Source of the DNA: JANMES01 sp038229715
Lineage (GTDB): Bacteria > Planctomycetota > Phycisphaerae > Tepidisphaerales > Tepidisphaeraceae
Reading direction: 5' to 3'
Length of the DNA: 37,520 nt
Assembly: GCA_038229715.1 (NCBI GenBank)
Contig: JBBROD010000045.1
Coordinates: forward strand, 1-37,520
A program made the translations under genes and the position numbers. Below are positions 1-7,306 of the stretch, in pieces (within the stretch, counting starts at the first letter, position 1; every line of letters starts with the position of its first letter). Below the pieces are notes generated by a model. It was not told where the DNA came from. It searched no databases and saw only the letters and a program-made list of their open reading frames with translations.

Positions 1-1604
1 TGAACCCACGCAGTTGCTCGATCCCAATCGTCCGATCCTTGGCGGCCTTCTTGCTCACGACCCGCTACTATGCGCAGGAGAATTAAAAAGCGCAAGGGCG
101 CAAGAATCCGCAATGCGCAAACGCCGTGCCGAACGGGATTGCCTGCGTCCCCGTTGTACGCATAGTTGATGCTGTAATTCAACAACGGCGAGGACGGTAG
201 AAAATTGGCGAACGTGCCCACCACCGCATCATTGCTGTCATTCAGGATCAAGACGTAAGTGTTGCTATTGGCACCGGCGGGTATGTTGAGCAAATCCAGG
301 CTCAGCGTGCTCCCGGTCAGATTGACGGCACCGGTCACGCTGACCACGTCGTTCTTGCCCGCCACGATCGTACCGGAATTGGCGTCGATGGGGCTCACAC
401 CGTTGGCGGTGGCGTCGATCTCTGCCACGTAGGTTCCGCCGAGAGTCAAGGCGCCGGTAGAAAGGGTCCCGATGCTGTTGCCCGGGGCAAGCGTGTTACC
501 CGAAGTGACAACCACCGCCGGTGTGATCGTGCCAGTGCCGCTCAACGTGCCGCCCGTTCCACTAAAGGAGACGGGCCGGGACATTGCCGTTGCGGAATTG
601 TAGTTGAATTCACCTGCACCAATGGACACGCCGCTGGTGCTGTTGATCGTACCGGTCGATGCAATCGTCAGCTTGCCGCCGCTGATGGTGGTCGTGCCGG
701 TATAGCCATTGGTGCCCGAAAGGGTGAGAGTGCCCACACCCTGCTTAGTGAGAGTACCGCCGGTGCCGGAGATGACATTGGCGTAGGACTGGGTTGCGGC
801 ATTGTTGAAGATGAGTGCCGCGGTGTTGGTGATGCTGCTGCTGGCGACGGAGCCATCGAATTCCAAGGTGCCCTGGGTGATGGTGGTGGCTCCACTGTAG
901 GTGGCATTACCGGTGACCGTCCATTTGCCGACGCCGCTTTTGGTCACGGCGTTAAAATGAGTTGCATCAAAGCCAACGCTTTCGGAAATCTTAGCGGTTG
1001 TGCTGTTGTTAGACCCAATGAGGTTCAGGGTGTTGGTTGCGTTGAGGGGCACCAGACCGTCGTTCCGAAAATCGATCCCGCCATTCAAGGCGAGAGACGC
1101 ACCCGCAAGACTGCCACCATCGTAGGTTTTTATCGTACCGTAAAATATACTGGTAAGAGGATTGATCGTCTGGAGATTCGAGCTGAGATTCGAAATGGCC
1201 GTGTAGGAGGCGTTTTTAACGAACTGAATATTGATCGCGCCGCTGGTGTTGAAGGTGAAGGCGTTGCCCCCGGCGGAGAAGGTGAAGCCCGCGTTGTTGA
1301 CGCCATTTCCTAAAGTAATTCCATTCCAAGTGACTGTGTTTCCCGTGGACCCAAAGACGAGAGGGCCGGTGCTTCCTGAAGGAAGCACACCTGGTGCAGT
1401 TCCATCCCAGTTGTCTTTGAGGTTAGAAAGCGTATTTGCCCCACCGCCGGCGTCCCAATTTTGCCCGGCGTGGACCAGAGGCGAGGCGAAGAGGACGGCA
1501 CTTCCGACGAGAATCGCGTGAACGCCGATCGGCGAACGACGGCGGGTGGCAGTCGGGGGGCGGGACGTTGAACGGGTGGACGGCACTTGATTCTTCAGGG
1601 ACAT
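1..1604 (-). CDS. PATR-repeat (autotransporter-associated beta-strand) secreted protein, partial
   Basis: One reading frame runs without a stop from an ATG at 1604 to the left edge (at least 534 codons). The N-terminus has an Arg/Thr/Ser-rich stretch, a hydrophobic signal segment and an Ala-x-Ala-like cleavage site near residue 47 (LVHAGQNWD). The body is Gly/Thr/Asn/Ser-rich. It contains two clear PATR-type repeats, GNATYSGATTITQGTLEF near residue 231 and NGYTGTTTISGGKLTI near residue 300, followed by a beta-rich tail with GNTLAPGNSIGTL. These repeats are known from secreted parallel beta-helix passenger domains; the protein is probably exported or on the surface. GGAG lies about 9 nt upstream of the ATG. 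After residue 491 (about position 131) the frame becomes Arg/Leu-rich and unlike the family, so the true C-terminus is disrupted or lost at the edge. The divergent neighbour is the AraC fusion regulator. Confidence 0.8.
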   Translation of the reverse strand, partial: MSLKNQVPSTRSTSRPPTATRRRSPIGVHAILVGSAVLFASPLVHAGQNWDAGGGANTLSNLKDNWDGTAPGVLPSGSTGPLVFGSTGNTVTWNGITLGNGVNNAGFTFSAGGNAFTFNTSGAINIQFVKNASYTAISNLSSNLQTINPLTSIFYGTIKTYDGGSLAGASLALNGGIDFRNDGLVPLNATNTLNLIGSNNSTTAKISESVGFDATHFNAVTKSGVGKWTVTGNATYSGATTITQGTLEFDGSVASSSITNTAALIFNNAATQSYANVISGTGGTLTKQGVGTLTLSGTNGYTGTTTISGGKLTIASTGTINSTSGVSIGAGEFNYNSATAMSRPVSFSGTGGTLSGTGTITPAVVVTSGNTLAPGNSIGTLSTGALTLGGTYVAEIDATANGVSPIDANSGTIVAGKNDVVSVTGAVNLTGSTLSLDLLNIPAGANSNTYVLILNDSNDAVVGTFANFLPSSPLLNYSINYAYNGDAGNPVRHGVCALRILAPLRFLILLRIVAGREQEGRQGSDDWDRATAWV

Positions 1605-1719
1605 GGACTTTTGCTCCGATTTAGCAACACCCATCCCAACGGCACAAGAACCCGCAGAGGCCGACGAATGCACTTCCAATAATATAGTTTTTTTTGCGCT
1701 CGGGTGGCAATGGGAAAAT

Positions 1720-1751
1720 AGCGGTATTTCTTTTTTGCGAAAAATACCGCT
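1720..1751. promoter_or_regulatory. 10-bp perfect inverted repeat between divergent genes
   Basis: AGCGGTATTT (1720-1729) pairs perfectly with AAATACCGCT (1742-1751) across a 12-nt loop, and the right arm runs into TTTTT. It lies in the 252-bp gap between the PATR gene (leftward) and the IS630-AraC fusion regulator (rightward). It could be a regulator operator or an attenuator-like hairpin. A normal gene-end terminator is unlikely because both flanking genes point away. The surrounding bases are unusually A/T-rich for this window. Confidence 0.5.
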
Positions 1752-1856
1752 TTTTCGCCGAAATATGCCCCTCGGTGGTGACTCGAGTGCAGGTCGCCGG
1801 AGTTAATCGAACATATTTCCGCTTCGCGCGTATATGGAGTAAGGAGACTTCATCTC

Positions 1857-2675
1857 GTGCGAATCGCCAAGCCCGTCATCCTTTGCGACTCCGATCGCCT
1901 CAAGCTTCTGGCGATCTCGCGGTCCAAGACCCACAGCGTCCGCCTCGTCGTGCGGGCCACGATTGTTCTACACGCTGCCGATGGACTGCAGGACCAACAG
2001 ATCGCACCGCTGGTCGGCATGCAGCGTCAATCCGTCGCGCGGTGGCGCGAACGATTCCTCATGCTCGGCCTCGACGGACTGATGAAAGACCTCCCGCGTG
2101 GCGGACGCACACGCACCGCCCGCGCGCCGGACAATGTCCGCGAGGTCATTCGGCTCACCACCCAGACCAAGCCCGACAACGCCACGCACTGGTCGAGCAA
2201 CTCCATGGCCAAGGCAGCCAGCACCAGCGCGACGACCGTCCGCCGCATCTGGCGCGAACACGGCATCAAGCAGTTGGAGCAGACCACCGTCATGATCCCG
2301 CCGCTCGGCGTGATCACGCGGCAGAGCACCGACGTGCTGGCGGCGTCGGATCTGCATGTCGTGGCCGCGCTCTTTTTCATGTGGGACCACATCACCGATA
2401 ATCTCACGGTCGATCAGATCGCCGAGCAGGGTGGCATCTCCCGGCGGAAGCTCGAACGGGCGTTTCGACGCGAACTGGGGCGCGGAATCAACCAGGAATT
2501 CCAGCGCCGCCGACAGGAGAAGGCGCGTGACCTGCTGGTCCAAACCGACCTGCGCATTACCGATATCTCCGAGAGCCTACGGTTCGGCTCGCACAACTAC
2601 TTTTGCCGCAGTTTCAGGGCCGCGTTCGGCGTGAGCGCGACGAAATTCCGCCGGCAGCATAAAAAGTCCGCCTGA
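1857..2675 (+). CDS. IS630-type transposase DNA-binding domain fused to AraC-family regulator
   Basis: The protein has 272 residues. Residues 1-138 match the N-terminus of IS630-family transposases: SVRLVVRATIVLHAADGLQD, a helix-turn-helix (QIAPLVGMQRQSVARWRERF), the LPRGGR hinge, then TTQTKPDNATHWS and a second helix-turn-helix ending RRIWREHGIK. The transposase DDE catalytic domain is absent. Residues 146-162 (MIPPLGVITRQSTDVLA) are the linker that in XylR-type regulators joins the sugar-binding domain to the AraC domain. Residues 165-272 are a complete AraC domain with two helix-turn-helices, ending ITDISESLRFGSHNYFCRSF. The start is GTG at 1857, with AAGGAG 10 nt upstream. Inferred role: a transcription regulator with composite DNA specificity and no sensor domain. 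The frame is open throughout. A recent pseudogene-like fusion cannot be excluded. Confidence 0.85.
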   Translation: MRIAKPVILCDSDRLKLLAISRSKTHSVRLVVRATIVLHAADGLQDQQIAPLVGMQRQSVARWRERFLMLGLDGLMKDLPRGGRTRTARAPDNVREVIRLTTQTKPDNATHWSSNSMAKAASTSATTVRRIWREHGIKQLEQTTVMIPPLGVITRQSTDVLAASDLHVVAALFFMWDHITDNLTVDQIAEQGGISRRKLERAFRRELGRGINQEFQRRRQEKARDLLVQTDLRITDISESLRFGSHNYFCRSFRAAFGVSATKFRRQHKKSA

Positions 2676-2809
2676 CAACGCCCACACCTTCACGGATTGC
2701 CCGTACCTGTTTTGCCCGCTCGGATTCAACAGCCGATGCACTTTGACACTATGATGATCGGCGAGCGCAATTCCGCTTGTGGTCCGAACCTTTTGCCGCG
2801 TCAAAAACA

Positions 2810-4207
2810 ATGATTGCTTCAAACCCGCCCCACTGTCGTTTTATTCAGCTCCTTGCCTTGCTGTTGGGCGCGATCTTCCTCGCCTCGCACGCGCTCGCCC
2901 AGCCGAAACCCAACATCCTTCTTATCGTCGGCGACGACATGGGTTACGGCGACGTCGGTTTCCAGAACTGCAAGGACATCCCCACGCCGAACCTCGACGC
3001 ACTCGCTGCGGCCGGCGTGCGGTTCACCAACGGTTACGTCAGCGGCCCGTACTGCTCGCCGACGCGCGCCGGGCTGCTCACGGGCCGATACCAAACCCGC
3101 TTCGGGCACGAGTTCAACGACGGCGGCCCCGGCGGCGGGCTGCCGGTGACCGAAACCACACTCGCCGATCACTTGCATACCGCGGGATATGTCACCGGCC
3201 TGATCGGCAAGTGGCATTTGGGCGCGAAGCCGGCCATGCACCCGCAGCAACGCGGCTTCGACGAGTTCTTCGGTTTCCTCGGCGGCGCTCACAGCTACTT
3301 CGACACCGCCGCCATCCTTCGCGGGACCGAGCCGGTCACGGAAATGGACTACACCACCGACGCCTTCGGCCGCGAGGCGTGCTCCTTCGTCGAAAAACAC
3401 AAGGGCAAGCCGTGGTTCCTCTACCTCGCGTTCAACGCCGTCCATACGCCGATGGACGCGACCGACGACCGCCTTGCGAAGTTTTCGAGCATCGACGACA
3501 AGCAGCGCCGCACTTACGACGCGATGATGCTCGCGATGGATGAGGCGATCGGAAAAGTCCGCGCCAAGCTGGACGAAACCGGGCAAACGCAAAACACGCT
3601 CGTCCTGTTCATCAGCGATAACGGCGGCCCGACGATGAAAGGCGTCACCGTCAACGGATCGCGCAACGACCCGCTCCGCGGCAGCAAGCGGACGACCCTT
3701 GAAGGCGGCGTGCGCGTGCCGTTCGTCATCGCCTGGCCGGGAAAGATCAAGCCCGCGGTCTTCGATCAACCCGTGATTCAGCTCGACCTACACGCCACTT
3801 CCCTCGCCGCCGCCGGCGTTGCGCCCAAGCCGGAATGGAAGCTCGAAAGCGTCGACCTGCTCCCGTACCTCCAAGCCGGCAAGATCGGCTCCCCGCACGA
3901 CACGCTCTACTGGCGCTTCGGCCAGCAGATGGCTATCCGCGACGGCGACTACAAGCTCGTCCGCTACGACCTGACCGCCGACGGCGGTTCCGCCAAATCC
4001 GTCTCCGTGCCCAGGCTGTACAATCTCGCCAGCGACATCCACGAAGACCACGACCTATCCGCTGCCATGCCGGAGAAAGTCAAACAGATGCAAGCGAAAT
4101 GGGACGATTGGAACAAACTCAACACCCCGCCGCGTGCATCAAAGGACGACGGCTCCGACAACGATGGCCCCGAGCCCGGGACGGCGAAGAAGAAGGGTAA
4201 ACGGTAG
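2810..4207 (+). CDS. Secreted sulfatase (arylsulfatase family)
   Basis: The ATG at 2810 gives 465 residues with a signal peptide (FIQLLALLLGAIFLASHALA) followed by the sulfatase start PNILLIVGDDMGYGDVG, whose paired Asp residues bind the metal. The formylglycine motif CSPTRAGLLTG has its Cys at residue 82; anaerobic or aerobic maturation enzymes convert it to formylglycine. GKWHLG and the later SDNGGP motif complete the core. The frame stays open upstream to a TTG at 2777, but ATG 2810 fits the signal peptide better. The C-terminus is Lys/Gly/Asp-rich. Expected role: hydrolysis of sulfate esters on polysaccharides in the periplasm. The substrate cannot be told from sequence. The regulator just upstream is 134 bp away on the same strand. 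Confidence 0.93.
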   Translation: MIASNPPHCRFIQLLALLLGAIFLASHALAQPKPNILLIVGDDMGYGDVGFQNCKDIPTPNLDALAAAGVRFTNGYVSGPYCSPTRAGLLTGRYQTRFGHEFNDGGPGGGLPVTETTLADHLHTAGYVTGLIGKWHLGAKPAMHPQQRGFDEFFGFLGGAHSYFDTAAILRGTEPVTEMDYTTDAFGREACSFVEKHKGKPWFLYLAFNAVHTPMDATDDRLAKFSSIDDKQRRTYDAMMLAMDEAIGKVRAKLDETGQTQNTLVLFISDNGGPTMKGVTVNGSRNDPLRGSKRTTLEGGVRVPFVIAWPGKIKPAVFDQPVIQLDLHATSLAAAGVAPKPEWKLESVDLLPYLQAGKIGSPHDTLYWRFGQQMAIRDGDYKLVRYDLTADGGSAKSVSVPRLYNLASDIHEDHDLSAAMPEKVKQMQAKWDDWNKLNTPPRASKDDGSDNDGPEPGTAKKKGKR

Positions 4208-4514
4208 CGTTAACAATCGAACGTCGGCTTGGAATCGGTTTACAGTTGGCAGATTCCAATACTCCCGGCCCCATTTGTTCACCTTCTGTTCGACGTGCGT
4301 ACAGCACTCCAGAATGCGCGAGTGATCTAGGGAACCGGGCAGGGAGCGAAATGGTTAGGGGATTTTGCTTGCTGGTGGAATTGCTATGCGTAAGGAACCC
4401 GTAGCGATCCATCATCCCCTTTTGCGAATTTGAATCCCAACCCCCTTGGGTTTCCCGGAAATTGATTCCATTCCCTCGCCCTTTCTCAACGCGGCGGGAT
4501 GGGGCACGCTCAGA
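4208..4514. other. Intergenic gap, nothing recognised
   Basis: About 300 bp lie between two convergent genes. No plausible gene, strong hairpin or repeat copy was seen; the short open frames here have no family features. Confidence 0.5.
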
Positions 4515-5681
4515 TTAACGATTACCTTTGGCCCGATTGTGCGTAGCGCAGAGCATTTGGCAGTTCTCCGCCGTGCTGCCGCCCCCGGTGCTCCAAGCCG
4601 AAACGTGGTCGGCGTCCATTTCGTCGAGGTCGTAGATGCGCGTCTTGTTCGCGTTCGTCCCCATCGCGCACAGAGGGCAGTTGCTCGTGCTGGCGGACCG
4701 GGCTGATTGCGTCTGCCTGGCGTAGGTCGCCTTCTTCACCTTCGGATCGAACACGCGGATGTTCAGCAGTTTCGGGTTGGTTTCGCCGCTAAGCAGGTAT
4801 TCAAAAATCCCCTTGTTGTCCGTCACGGCTTCGTCCGCCATCAGCGTCTGCACCTTCGCCGACAGCTTGGCCGCGTTGTAACTGGTGCCGTGGTGCGCCT
4901 CGTACAACCGGCCCCACTCCAGCCCCTTCAACTCCGGCAACACGTCCGTAAACACCGTCGATGCCCAATCAATCACGGCATTAAAATAGTTCTTCAATTC
5001 GCCAATGTTCGCGTCGTTGCGGTGGGCACTCATGTAAGCGCCAATGTCGCCCCGGCTCACCCAGTCGAGCGCCCGCTCCAAAAAATCCTGCCGGTTGGCG
5101 CTGCCTTTAACGTACGCACTCCATTTCCGAAGCTCAGAGTTTTGACTGTTGCTGAACTCCACCTTAGCCGCTGTCACGAACGGACCCGAATAGATCGCGT
5201 TTCGAAGCTCCTGCTCGTTCAGGGGGACGCCGGCGATGTTGATCGTCTCAAACCACTGTTTGATTTCTGTCTCTGTGCCTTCGCATTCGTAAATGAGCAA
5301 TTTCGACTGTTTGAGCTTCGCCTTTTGGTCGGTAGGGAGCGAATCGTAATACTGCGGATTCCCATCTCTCATAATCGGGAACTTGTTCGTGACAAAACGT
5401 CCGATGCTGGTGATGCGCTGCTGGCCGTCAAGCACCTCGAACTTTTCGGCTTTAACCGTGTTGAAGTAAATCAGTCCAAGCGGATAGTCCTTCAACAGCG
5501 ATTCGATGACCGCCTGCTCGCGATTTCCGTTACCGTCGGAGTAAATGAAGTTGCGTTGATATTCCGGCTGAATCGTTAGCTTCCCGCCCAATCCGAACAG
5601 GCCCTTGCCTTCAAGTTGGTTATACACGAAACCGTCGCAGATGTGGGCGACAGTGATGTCCGTACGAAGATTAGTCTGCAT
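4515..5681 (-). CDS. DUF262 (GmrS-like) protein with C-terminal HNH nuclease domain
   Basis: The protein has 388 residues. The N-terminal DUF262 core shows IQPEYQRNFIYSD (37-49) and the hallmark DGQQR (85-89), found in GmrSD-type and related NTP-using or ParB/Srx-fold restriction proteins. The C-terminus carries a zinc-type HNH motif: CPLC (335-338), DADH (356-359, the likely catalytic His) and CATH (378-381). This supports a DNA endonuclease. Only 3 nt separate its ATG from the stop of the upstream EcoRI-family methyltransferase gene, so the two are almost certainly one operon. Inferred role: the restriction partner of a modification-dependent or modification-guarded defence module. No biochemistry for this exact pair is claimed. 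Confidence 0.88.
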   Translation of the reverse strand: MQTNLRTDITVAHICDGFVYNQLEGKGLFGLGGKLTIQPEYQRNFIYSDGNGNREQAVIESLLKDYPLGLIYFNTVKAEKFEVLDGQQRITSIGRFVTNKFPIMRDGNPQYYDSLPTDQKAKLKQSKLLIYECEGTETEIKQWFETINIAGVPLNEQELRNAIYSGPFVTAAKVEFSNSQNSELRKWSAYVKGSANRQDFLERALDWVSRGDIGAYMSAHRNDANIGELKNYFNAVIDWASTVFTDVLPELKGLEWGRLYEAHHGTSYNAAKLSAKVQTLMADEAVTDNKGIFEYLLSGETNPKLLNIRVFDPKVKKATYARQTQSARSASTSNCPLCAMGTNANKTRIYDLDEMDADHVSAWSTGGGSTAENCQMLCATHNRAKGNR

Positions 5682-5684
5682 GAA

Positions 5685-6872
5685 CTATTTCCCCAGCGGT
5701 TTGCGGTGGCGGATGATGAGCCGCGCGTAGGTCGGAACATATTTCTCGTCTAGTCTAATAACGCTGCGACGATTCAAGTCGGCAAAGTTTGCGACGTCGT
5801 CTTCAGTGTAATCCTTCGTCTTGAGTCCGGAATTGTTGTCCCGGTCGGTGATCCCCAGAATCTCAAACTGCTCGGGGTTGTACTTGTCGAGAAATGTGAT
5901 TGGTACACCCATCGCGCCCGCGTAGTCGCTGGGAATCTCTTTGTACGTGCTGACCTCGATCGCGTCGTAGTTGTCGTAACGGTCGTAGGAGGACTTCCCT
6001 CTTAATCCTGGACTGAACTTCAAGTTTTCGACCATCGTCATGAGACGCAGTGGGCTGTGTCTACGGCCATGATCTAAGTTCGTGTACCAGCACGAGCTTG
6101 CAACACGAGCAATCTTCTTGCCAGTGTTCTCCTCTATGTGGTGGAAATGCGTCCAGTGATTCGGAACTTCAAAAAACATACCAACATTAAAGTTGGTGCA
6201 GCCGAGCCACAATTGATTGTCGATAACTAGCCGAAAGACTTCCTTGTAAGTCACCGCGTTGGTATTCCCGATGATCAGAAACTTCTTCCCATGTTCGACG
6301 AGTTGTGCGACGTATTCGCGGAACAGTGAGAACGGCGGGTTGGTGACGACGATGTCGGCTTGTTTGAGGAGTTCGACGCATTCGGGGCTGCGGAAGTCGC
6401 CGCCGCCTTTGAGGGGGGTGCGGCTGTGGGGGTTGTGCTGGAGGAAGAGTTTGACGTCGTCGATGTCGGTCGCGCCGTCGCCGTTGACGTCGGTCACTTC
6501 GTCGATCGAGACCGCGAACGCGACCGAGTGAGGCTTGCGGCGTTTGGCGTCGGATTGGTCGTATTCGGGGAAGAGGAGCTTCTGGCCGGCGATGGGCGAG
6601 CCGTCGTAGCTGGTGCAGACGAGGCGCTTGAGGCCGAGGCGGTTGAAGTTGGCAGCGAAGTACTTGAAGAAGTTGCTCTCGAACGGGTCGTCGCAGTTGC
6701 AGTAGACGATTTTTGCGCGGAACGTGTCGGGGTTGAATTCGAGGTAGGCTTCGACTTCCTTCTGGATGTCGATGTACTGGGTGTAGAACTCATCCTGCTT
6801 GGCGCTCTTGGCGGCGCTGAGGCTTCGATTCAGCGGCTTGCTTCCCGCCCCCGCTTTCCCATTCTTGGCCAT
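5685..6872 (-). CDS. EcoRI-family adenine-specific DNA methyltransferase
   Basis: The protein has 395 residues. It carries the EcoRI-methylase-type SAM region IVYCNCDDPFESNFFKYF (about 55-72) and the amino-methyltransferase catalytic motif NPPF at 178-181 within DIVVTNPPFSLFREYV. The family transfers a methyl group from SAM to adenine N6 in a specific site. Residues 128-139 form an EF-hand or dockerin-like loop (DVNGDGATDIDD) just before the catalytic motif. The N-terminus is Lys/Ser/Ala-rich. It is the first gene of a tight operon with the DUF262-HNH gene. The start is ATG 6872, 39 bp from the divergent ASCH remnant. The target sequence cannot be read from the protein. Confidence 0.92.
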   Translation of the reverse strand: MAKNGKAGAGSKPLNRSLSAAKSAKQDEFYTQYIDIQKEVEAYLEFNPDTFRAKIVYCNCDDPFESNFFKYFAANFNRLGLKRLVCTSYDGSPIAGQKLLFPEYDQSDAKRRKPHSVAFAVSIDEVTDVNGDGATDIDDVKLFLQHNPHSRTPLKGGGDFRSPECVELLKQADIVVTNPPFSLFREYVAQLVEHGKKFLIIGNTNAVTYKEVFRLVIDNQLWLGCTNFNVGMFFEVPNHWTHFHHIEENTGKKIARVASSCWYTNLDHGRRHSPLRLMTMVENLKFSPGLRGKSSYDRYDNYDAIEVSTYKEIPSDYAGAMGVPITFLDKYNPEQFEILGITDRDNNSGLKTKDYTEDDVANFADLNRRSVIRLDEKYVPTYARLIIRHRKPLGK

Positions 6873-6911
6873 GGCTCGATGATACCCCGCAAGAAAGGCG
6901 ATGCAAAGCGT

Positions 6912-7058
6912 ATGCTAGCCCTCTCCATTCGCCAACCCCACGTAGAGCTCATCTTTCGGGGGATGAATACCGTGGAGTATCGCAGCCGGGCACCGCGGAT
7001 CGCTACTCCCGTTTCTGCGTCTGGGCCATCTTCTCCGCAAGCTCCTGTAGATTCTTAG
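6912..7058 (+). pseudogene. Truncated ASCH-domain gene (5' end only)
   Basis: From the ATG at 6912, the first 30 codons read as the start of an ASCH-domain protein (MLALSIRQPHVELIFRGM, then TVEYRSRAPRI). At about 7002 the similarity stops and the frame continues into unrelated Pro/Ser-rich codons to a stop at 7058. The break coincides with the 52-bp direct repeat at 6994-7045. ASCH domains are small beta-barrel RNA/nucleotide-binding folds. The family call rests on memory of the motif, not a search. Confidence 0.65.
6994..7045. repeat. 52-bp direct repeat, left copy
   Basis: This stretch matches 8949-9000 with two mismatches, in the same orientation. On the minus strand it encodes the tail ELAEKMAQTQKRE-stop. 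The pair flanks the esterase remnant and the second sulfatase. The left copy also marks the point where the ASCH gene breaks off. Confidence 0.85.
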
Positions 7059-7296
7059 GCCAGACGTCGATGGGAATGCTCGTGGCGTTGGGGAGCGTCG
7101 GCGTGGTGATGCCCTTCACCAGCTTGTCCGCCGGCTGAGCGTAGATGAACTGAACGTCCGGCTGGCCGTAGGTGGTTGGGAGGCTTTGGGCGTAGATCTC
7201 GAGCTCGGCGGCATAGTCGCCGGGACCACTGTGATTTCGCGAGGAGAAACAAGCGGAAGGGTGCTTAAAATGATGGCGTTCGCTCCCGAACCCCAA
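7003..7296 (-). pseudogene. C-terminal remnant of a secreted esterase-like gene
   Basis: The minus-strand frame ends YAAELEIYAQSLPTTYGQ, then FIYAQPADKLVKGIT, IPIDVWPKNLQELAEKMAQ and a stop. This looks like the C-terminal end of a real protein. It resembles, from memory only, sialate O-acetylesterase-like enzymes. The N-terminal part of the frame looks random. A neighbouring frame (MTGKNWGSGANAIIL) suggests that a frameshift adds further remnant sequence. There is no room for a full gene before the sulfatase stop at 7307. It is probably a decayed fragment. Confidence 0.45.
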
Positions 7297-7306
7297 TTTT
7301 TGCCGG

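Noticed and set aside
1857..2295. An intact IS630 insertion sequence
   Set aside because: Only the DNA-binding part is present; no DDE domain, no second terminal repeat and no target duplication were found.
2819..3769. Minus-strand 316-codon frame opposite the first sulfatase
   Set aside because: Antisense shadow of a gene with clear sulfatase motifs.
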